Source: Planctomycetota bacterium (lineage in GTDB: Bacteria; Planctomycetota; Planctomycetia; Planctomycetales; Planctomycetaceae). Taken from it: 10,304 bases of DNA. Position 1 is the stretch's first letter. Every line of letters begins with the position of its first letter. Under the pieces are notes generated by a model. That model did not search any database and was not told the DNA's origin. It saw only the letters and a program-made list of their open reading frames with translations. Below are positions 5,412 to 10,304 of this stretch, piece after piece. Position numbers and translations under genes: made by a program. The stretch lies in contig JAQBZS010000170.1 in NCBI GenBank assembly GCA_027622115.1, positions 1 through 10,304 on the forward strand, in the 5' to 3' direction.

Positions 5412-7646
5412 TCAGCGTGTCTGGAAGACCGCGATCGCCCGCGCATACACGGGCAATCCGTTGCGAGATGACTCGGCTTGAAAGTGCAATTGGAATTCCG
5501 GCGGCAATGTGGCGTCGCTGGCGAATTCCACCGTCACCATCGCCTGCGTCTGGTTCGCGACAATGAGAACTGGCTTTGCCGCGACACCTCGAATGCCGCT
5601 TATGGGCAGCAAGGAAACGGTCACATCTCCGCAAGACATTCGACGTTCAATCGTGAGCTGCAATGCAATCGACTGTCCAACCTTGCATAAAACACGATTG
5701 GGAGTGGCCGTCAGTGTCAGCCAGTTCGGCTGGCAACCCATCAACATTGAACCCGTTGCCACGTGGAAGACGGAATAGGGTTTGCCGTCTGGGCCTGTGA
5801 TCTCGGCGACCCCCATGACGCGACAGCGATGTGTGGTGCCTTCAATCGCGGCCGGCTGAATGATCAGCGGAATCGCCCCCGCATCGGTGTTCGCCGCGAT
5901 GTTTCCGGACAACGGCACGACTGTGCCACGACCATCGGGATCCACGCCGACCAAGCGAATGGCCGACTGAAATCCTGCATCACGAGTGACTGCCACCGGA
6001 AACGGGAACGCAGCCAGCCTTGGAGCTTCTTGAATTGAACCGACCGTGGCCAACTGAAACGGAACCTTCGGTCCCACGGCGAGCCACAGTGGAATCGCGT
6101 CTGCCGCGAGGACTGTCGATGTTGCGATGCGCGCCGTTGCCAACAGCTCCGATGAAACGTCGTCGGCGCGAGCAATGATTTCGAATGTGCCCGACTTGAA
6201 ATTCGCATCAGCTGCGGCCTTGAATTCAAGTTTGACGTCGCCAGCCTTCTTGGGGACGTGCTTGACTGTCTCGACAGTCACGCCTGCCGGCAGATTTGTC
6301 ACGTGCAATTCAAGTGGCTTGTCGAATCCGTCCAGTGGCTCAATGCGAACAGGGATCGTCAATGTTTCGCCAGGAATCACCGTGAACTCAGCCGTCTTTA
6401 CCGTGAGACGCAGCGACGGACTCGGCGAAAGCACATGCAGTCGATAAACGAAACGCGAGCCCCCTCGGCCGGCCCGTTCCTCCACGGACAGCAAGTATTC
6501 GCCGTCGGTCGGCGCGACAAACGCGTATTCTGGATCGCGCGATGTCCCCACATCGTCGGTCTCGCGAATCAGTTGGCCGTCCGCCTTCAAGACTCGTAAG
6601 ACGGCATCCGCCGGAAACCCGATCTGTTCCGACTCGACGCGAATCACAAAGCGTTCACCTTTCTTCACCACGAACTTGTAGACGTCAACATCGCCGGGTT
6701 GCTGGAGTCGCCCGTTGATCACAGCGGGGACGACAATCTGCTGCGGGGCGGTTGATTCGTTTGGCTCAAGCTCGGTGAATTCGGGAACATCACTCACTGG
6801 CAGCGTCAGTTGATTGGCACTGCCGGCGACATTCGTTCGGTAGTTTCCGGTTCCGGCTTTGATCGTTTGTTTCAGCGAGTTGCTCGGCAAATTCCAGCCG
6901 TGCAAAGTCACTTCGGATTGGACTCCGGCTTGCACACCAACGGGAAAGGCATAATCCAAGTAGGGACCGTCAGTCACTGTGAGTCGATAGACGTAGTTCG
7001 CTGCGCCGGACAAGTTGAAGTCGTAAACCTGCAACACATAGCGACCAGTCTGGCGGCATTGCCAAACCAGCAACGGATCGAGGCCCCGTTGATTGTCACT
7101 AACGGCAACCACTCGACCGCCGGAATCCAGTAGCCGCAACACAGTGTCACCGGGCGAGCCCAAGCTGTGCATCGCAATGGCGCAAACAACGGCTTTCCCC
7201 TGGGTGAGCGAGAATTCGTATTGGTCGATGTCGTCGCTGGGATGCAGACGACCGTTGATTGTGCTTCCGAGCGGAACGGATTGCTGGTCAGCCTCGGCGA
7301 CTTCCATGACCTCGGGTAGATCGCCGACAACGAATGCTCGCGGCGACGATCCGCCTTGGACGCTGTGAATGCGAATGGGACGCATGCCGGATTCAGCGTC
7401 AGCATCAACCGTCAATACGACCGTGCCCTGGGTTGTGTTCGTCGACGACCGCACGCCGGTCCCGCCGATCCAGAACCCGCACGGGCCGGGCATGTACTTG
7501 CCGCCGATTTCTACTTGGACTTTCGAGCCTCGCTGCGCACCGGCCGGAAACAAGTAGCCGATTTGCGGAGCGGTCTGCGCCAACAGCGCTGTTGGAATCA
7601 TCAAAAAAGCGAGAGCGACGATCTGCGATGCATGATGCTTAAACAC
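5412..7646 (-). CDS. secreted protein with two PPC (pre-peptidase C-terminal) domains
   Basis: I prefer the GTG at 7644-7646 (745 aa), because GAGGT at 7655-7651 lies four bases before it; a GTG at 7694 would add 16 residues. The start then gives a clean signal peptide: FKHH, hydrophobic IVALAFLMIPTALL, cleavage near LLAQ/T. Numbering from the longer start, residues 44-123 form an Ig/TIG-like fold (FPAGAQRGSKVQVEIGG). About 145-240 is PPC 1 (INGRLHPSDDIDQYEFSL), and about 246-300 is a second TIG-like segment. About 307-422 is PPC 2 (ELEPNES, INGRLQQPGDVDVYKFVV). About 430-530 has an Ig-like look (LPAGVTVETV). There is no catalytic domain. Such proteins are exported in planctomycetes and probably bind other proteins or the cell surface. 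The usual DUF1549/DUF1553 partners are not in view. Confidence 0.82.
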   Translation of the reverse strand: MFKHHASQIVALAFLMIPTALLAQTAPQIGYLFPAGAQRGSKVQVEIGGKYMPGPCGFWIGGTGVRSSTNTTQGTVVLTVDADAESGMRPIRIHSVQGGSSPRAFVVGDLPEVMEVAEADQQSVPLGSTINGRLHPSDDIDQYEFSLTQGKAVVCAIAMHSLGSPGDTVLRLLDSGGRVVAVSDNQRGLDPLLVWQCRQTGRYVLQVYDFNLSGAANYVYRLTVTDGPYLDYAFPVGVQAGVQSEVTLHGWNLPSNSLKQTIKAGTGNYRTNVAGSANQLTLPVSDVPEFTELEPNESTAPQQIVVPAVINGRLQQPGDVDVYKFVVKKGERFVIRVESEQIGFPADAVLRVLKADGQLIRETDDVGTSRDPEYAFVAPTDGEYLLSVEERAGRGGSRFVYRLHVLSPSPSLRLTVKTAEFTVIPGETLTIPVRIEPLDGFDKPLELHVTNLPAGVTVETVKHVPKKAGDVKLEFKAAADANFKSGTFEIIARADDVSSELLATARIATSTVLAADAIPLWLAVGPKVPFQLATVGSIQEAPRLAAFPFPVAVTRDAGFQSAIRLVGVDPDGRGTVVPLSGNIAANTDAGAIPLIIQPAAIEGTTHRCRVMGVAEITGPDGKPYSVFHVATGSMLMGCQPNWLTLTATPNRVLCKVGQSIALQLTIERRMSCGDVTVSLLPISGIRGVAAKPVLIVANQTQAMVTVEFASDATLPPEFQLHFQAESSRNGLPVYARAIAVFQTR

Positions 7647-7650
7647 GGTG

Positions 7651-7655
7651 ACCTC
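7651..7655 (-). promoter_or_regulatory. ribosome binding site that decides the PPC protein start
   Basis: On the minus strand GAGGT precedes the GTG at 7646 by four bases. No comparable site precedes the alternative GTG at 7694. Confidence 0.45.
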
Positions 7656-7681
7656 GGATTGCGTCCACGAATCTGTCTTGA

Positions 7682-7807
7682 TCGGCGACTTCACACCAAG
7701 TCCGCAATCGGCTTGCCGCCTACAATCGCGTTATCACCGCTTACTTGGACGACATGCAATACCGCTGGAAAGAAGGCGAAGAATTTCACTTGACGTGCAA
7801 AGGCTAG
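7682..7807 (+). pseudogene. possible C-terminal scrap of an unknown protein
   Basis: Between a TGA at 7679-7681 and a TAG at 7805-7807 the plus strand reads RNRLAAYNRVITAYLDDMQY then RWKEGEEFHLTCKG. After the stop the same frame continues LRPDANDKGTVC before another stop. The residue make-up looks like real protein, not antisense noise, but I do not recognise the family. There is no start signal. It lies head-to-head with the PPC gene and partly within its leader. Confidence 0.25.
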
Positions 7808-7907
7808 CTGCGCCCCGACGCCAACGACAAGGGTACGGTCTGCTGAGAGCGGCAGAAACAGCCGGTTTTCGGGGCTATTTCGAGACACTTGGCGTCAGGC
7901 GACCGTA

Positions 7908-8525
7908 TTAAGTAGCATTTTCTTCGAGGCACAAGGCTTGAGCATTTCGGCGTACGTGGCCGACCAAACGTCGCTGACCACAAGCATTCGGAACGTCAGC
8001 ATGACTTGTAAGCCTGTCTTCTTCCAACGCATGCCAGATAGCTTCACCCGTTGAGTGAACACCAATTGCAACATTACAATCGATCTTAAGCCGACTTATC
8101 ACGAGGCGTTGCGTGGCTCCTGCCTGTCCGGTCGGCCATGCGGCCCGCTCGGCAAGGGCGGGCGTGCATCCGTGAACCAGCCCCAGGGCTTCTTCCAGCG
8201 GGAATAACGTTTTACCGGTATGGTCGGGCTTGGCTTGCGCCAGCCGAACCTCAAGAGCGTGATCGTGCCGGATCGGGTGTGGATTTCGTTGTGCGGGGTC
8301 TTGTTCGAATTAGGCTGATAGGTTTCCGCGGCGACCTTGAGCGATGGGGGGAGCCGGCTCGCGTCGTTGGGCTCCAAGACGTTGAATCCGGCTTCCGTCA
8401 AATCGAGACGCAATTCGCGGCCTGCCGCTTCAAGTTCAATTTCGAACGCCATGACGGCGACTTCATTGGGTTCACCGACTGCGAATTTCGAGTAGACTTC
8501 AACAATGCGATCAAGTGATTGTTAA
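7908..8525 (-). pseudogene. decayed transposase (tentatively ISKra4-like)
   Basis: After a TAA near 8525 the minus strand reads SLDRIVEVYSKFAVGEPNEV, then MAFEIELEAAGRELRLDLTE, LPPSLKVAAETYQPNSNKTP and TITLLRFGWR. Near 8215-8225 the frame must shift by one base. The other frame then gives KTLFPLEEALGLVHG and CTPALAERAAWPTGQAGATQ. This order (an Asn/Lys-rich 'ETY.PNS.KTP' loop, then 'FPLE..LGL..G.TPALAERAAW') is what I remember from a planctomycete transposase family. I place it with ISKra4, but not firmly. After QRLVISRLKIDCN the resemblance fades, although the frame stays open to 7908. The catalytic half is missing and the start is unclear, so it is a relic. Confidence 0.6.
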
Positions 8526-8613
8526 CGATCCGTTGCCCGACTTGTTTCTGATGCTTAAGTCCGGCGATCAACTCCGGTTGCGAGCAAATGACCAGCAGGG
8601 CGGCGTACGACAT
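8398..8613 (-). CDS. short frame with good ribosome binding site, unknown
   Basis: The ATG at 8611-8613 is preceded by AAAGGA with a six-base spacer. The frame encodes 71 residues beginning MSYAALLVICSQPELIAGLK, and it runs past the transposase start in a different frame. From about 8525 on, the other frame is the one that resembles transposase. So this may be the original 5' end of that transposase before a frameshift, or a small unrelated gene. No family was recognised. Confidence 0.25.
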   Translation of the reverse strand: MSYAALLVICSQPELIAGLKHQKQVGQRIVNNHLIALLKSTRNSQSVNPMKSPSWRSKLNLKRQAANCVSI

Positions 8614-8782
8614 TGGGCATCCTTTCCCGCGACTGAGGGTCGATTCAACCCGTATTCAGAGGAAAGGGGGCTTTCAGGCAATAGCAATCGATGGCTTGAA
8701 GGCACGTGTCTTCCGGATGATGCCCAAAAGCCCGCCACAAAACCGCGTCTGCCGGATCGCACCCTTGAGATTTGCGTGAATT
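8614..8782. other. short spacer, nothing recognised
   Basis: The minus strand has a frame with CDPADAVLWRAFGHHPEDTC that ends at about 8645, but I cannot link it to a family. No regulatory element beyond the ribosome binding site for the 8613 start is visible. Confidence 0.3.
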
Positions 8783-8848
8783 AGCCGTTTTGGCGCTAGC
8801 CACGGTTTGCATCCGATGTGTGAATACAGTTCTAACGCCCAAACGGCT
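8783..8848. repeat. palindromic intergenic element
   Basis: AGCCGTTTTGGCGCTAG at 8783-8799 is repeated inverted at 8832-8848 (CTAACGCCCAAACGGCT), 15 of 17 positions matching, with 32 bases between. The word AGCCGTTT(T/G)GGCG(C/T)TAG is, from memory, a recurrent intergenic repeat in planctomycetes, consistent with a REP-like unit. It lies 40 bases upstream of the DyP gene and could fold in its leader if transcription starts further up. Confidence 0.6.
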
Positions 8849-8888
8849 CATTCAGGTCAGGGACTGTTCTTAACGACACGGAATTCCA

Positions 8889-10304
8889 ATGCCGACACAA
8901 ATCGATCTCCACGATGTTCAGGGGAATATTGTTCGCGGATACGGCCGCTGGGGATTCCCAAAAGCGCGTTACATGTGCTATCGCATCGTCAACGCCGATG
9001 CCGCGCGCGTGACAATTCGAAAACTCATTCCTCTTGTCACGACCGGTGCGCCTTGGACACGAGACGGCAAGTACGGAGACGGCAGCCAAATCCCCAGGGC
9101 CACGCTGAACATCGCCTGGACCTACGAGGGCTTAAAACGGATTGGCGTACCCGAAGCGTCGCTGCACAGTTTTCCCGACGACTTCTGCATGGGAATGAAA
9201 GCCCGCCGGGACATTCTCGGAGACGACGGACCCAGCGCTCCCGATGCCTGGGATCCAGTCTGGGGTCATCCGTTCGAAGAGCAGACCGTGCATCTGATGT
9301 TGTGGACCAATGCGGTCGATGCCGATGCCGTCGATGAACGGTATCTGCATTTGGTGGACATCGTGGGCAACGCGAGCAGCGGCATCGAACTTAAGTCCGG
9401 ACACCGCATCGACGCCGATTCGACACTCGAATATCAAGACGCATCGGCGATCTTTGTCGATGGCCAACCGACGGCGAAAGAACACTTCGGCTATACGGAC
9501 GGGATCAGCGACCCATTCTTTGAAGGATCCGGCTCGAATCCGCTCAACGTTATCGGCGGCGGCAAACCCACCGGCGAGGATCCTCGAACGTACGCGGGTT
9601 GGAAGCCGCTTGAGACCGGCGAGTTTCTGCTTGGCTACAAGGACGAGGCGTTTGAATATCCCAAAGCGCCGCTGCCGCCACTGTTGTCTCGCAACGGCAC
9701 GTTCATGGTGTATCGCAAGCTGCACCAGAACGTGGCTTCGTTCGAAAAGTATCTGGACGACTTCTCCGACCGATTTGGCGGCAAGGAAGTGTTGGCGGCC
9801 AAATTCGCGGGCAGATGGCGCAACGGGGCTCCGCTCACCACGTTCGCAACCGAAGACGAGGCCAATCGATTTGCGAACGAACTGGAATGCCTGGGAACAA
9901 AGGTGCGAGGCGGAATCGCCACCGAAGCGGACCAGCAACGGCATCACGCGCTGAATTTGGAACTGAAGGCCTTCAACTACAACGACGACATCGCCGGGGC
10001 TCGGTGTCCGGTCGGTGCTCACATGCGTCGGATGAATCCACGCGGTGCCCTGCAATTCGGCAAGGACCAGGCGTTCGAAGAACCTGGGGCGCTCGTAAAT
10101 CGGCGGCGGATTCTGCGGCGAGGATTGCCGTATGGAGACGCGACGCTCGATCCCAGCGACCAGGGCAATCACGGCGTGATTTTCATCGTCTTGAACGCGA
10201 GCATCAAACGGCAGTTTGAGTTTGTGCAGCAGCAATGGATTATTCTCGCCGCGCCAAATACTGGCATTTTCGAGTTTCGTCAAACCGGCAATAATTGCCG
10301 GAAG
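8889..10304 (+). CDS. DyP-type haem peroxidase (3' end outside window or interrupted)
   Basis: From the ATG at 8889 the frame is open for 472 codons to the window edge. It begins MPTQIDLHDVQGNIVRGYGR, as in the longer bacterial DyP peroxidases. Family marks: the GxxDG motif as GYTDG with distal Asp204 in EHFGYTDGISDPF; CPVGAHMRRMNPR with proximal haem ligand His378; and RRILRRGLPYG, whose Arg410/411 region supplies the distal arginine; then FEFVQQQW. These enzymes use H2O2 to oxidise dyes, phenols or other bulky substrates. No signal peptide is seen, so it is probably cytoplasmic or packaged. A weak CGGA precedes the start. After Trp450 the expected 'IN.GND...GN..DP..G' tail is not found. The reading becomes IILAAPNTGIFEFRQTGNNC, suggesting a break near 10240. 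The DyP call itself is firm. Confidence 0.9.
   Translation, partial: MPTQIDLHDVQGNIVRGYGRWGFPKARYMCYRIVNADAARVTIRKLIPLVTTGAPWTRDGKYGDGSQIPRATLNIAWTYEGLKRIGVPEASLHSFPDDFCMGMKARRDILGDDGPSAPDAWDPVWGHPFEEQTVHLMLWTNAVDADAVDERYLHLVDIVGNASSGIELKSGHRIDADSTLEYQDASAIFVDGQPTAKEHFGYTDGISDPFFEGSGSNPLNVIGGGKPTGEDPRTYAGWKPLETGEFLLGYKDEAFEYPKAPLPPLLSRNGTFMVYRKLHQNVASFEKYLDDFSDRFGGKEVLAAKFAGRWRNGAPLTTFATEDEANRFANELECLGTKVRGGIATEADQQRHHALNLELKAFNYNDDIAGARCPVGAHMRRMNPRGALQFGKDQAFEEPGALVNRRRILRRGLPYGDATLDPSDQGNHGVIFIVLNASIKRQFEFVQQQWIILAAPNTGIFEFRQTGNNCRK
10285..10301. repeat. perfect short palindrome at the 3' edge
   Basis: CCGGCAA (10285-10291), TAA, TTGCCGG (10295-10301) is a perfect seven-base inverted repeat. 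It lies just beyond the point where DyP homology seems to stop. It could be a terminal or internal repeat of an inserted element, or a terminator hairpin if the gene ends early. The window ends three bases later. Confidence 0.4.

Noticed and set aside
8138..8518. 126-codon open frame on the plus strand
   Set aside because: It is antisense to the transposase relic, whose family-like motifs are on the minus strand.
9310..9954. 214-codon open frame on the plus strand
   Set aside because: It is in a different frame from the DyP gene and is Arg/Ser/Thr-rich, as expected of an off-frame reading of GC-rich coding DNA.
9132..10283. 383-codon open frame on the minus strand
   Set aside because: It is the antisense of the DyP peroxidase, whose motifs are unmistakable on the plus strand. 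The minus-strand protein has no recognisable domain.

Overview
The window looks like accessory or degenerating chromosome from a planctomycete, probably near Pirellulaceae/Planctomycetaceae. This rests on gene content, not on a marker gene. The content is: a large secreted PPC-domain protein, an isolated membrane-anchored SGNH hydrolase, a BNR sialidase fragment of the planctomycete type, several decayed transposases, and short palindromic intergenic repeats of a kind I associate with these genomes. GC is moderately high, and most genes lack a clear Shine-Dalgarno site. No rRNA, tRNA or CRISPR array was seen.

Left end (1-1215): a patchwork of gene remnants. A 3' piece of a sialidase (+) ends abruptly at about 322. 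It abuts an opposite-strand N-terminal scrap of a transposase (perhaps IS66-like). Next is a twice-frameshifted REP-associated (IS200-like) transposase from 677, with a strong ribosome binding site but a missing catalytic half. That runs into the C-terminal remnant of a serine recombinase (-), whose end coincides with a terminator-like hairpin at 916-937.

Centre (1217-4845, all minus strand): a complete 360-aa SGNH hydrolase with an N-terminal membrane anchor; about 590 bases with no recognisable gene; a 269-aa protein of unknown function with a C-terminal zinc-ribbon-like motif; and an hsdM remnant. The hsdM gene has lost its middle, including the SAM-binding motif, but is still one open frame because a small frameshift compensates the deletion. 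No hsdS or hsdR lies beside it, so no working restriction system is present here.

Right half (4846-10304): a palindromic repeat element (5071-5187); a C-terminal scrap of a beta-sandwich enzyme (-); the 745-aa secreted PPC-domain protein (-); a decayed transposase (-, tentatively ISKra4-like); a second palindromic element (8783-8848); and a DyP-type haem peroxidase (+) that runs off the window. The peroxidase seems to lose homology just after Trp450, near a perfect short palindrome, so it may also be interrupted.

Only three genes look intact: the SGNH hydrolase, the zinc-ribbon protein and the PPC protein. The DyP gene is intact as far as it is visible. They do not form an obvious pathway. 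I found no convincing new multi-gene system. The main interest is the density of broken genes at visible junctions, and the small palindromic repeats.
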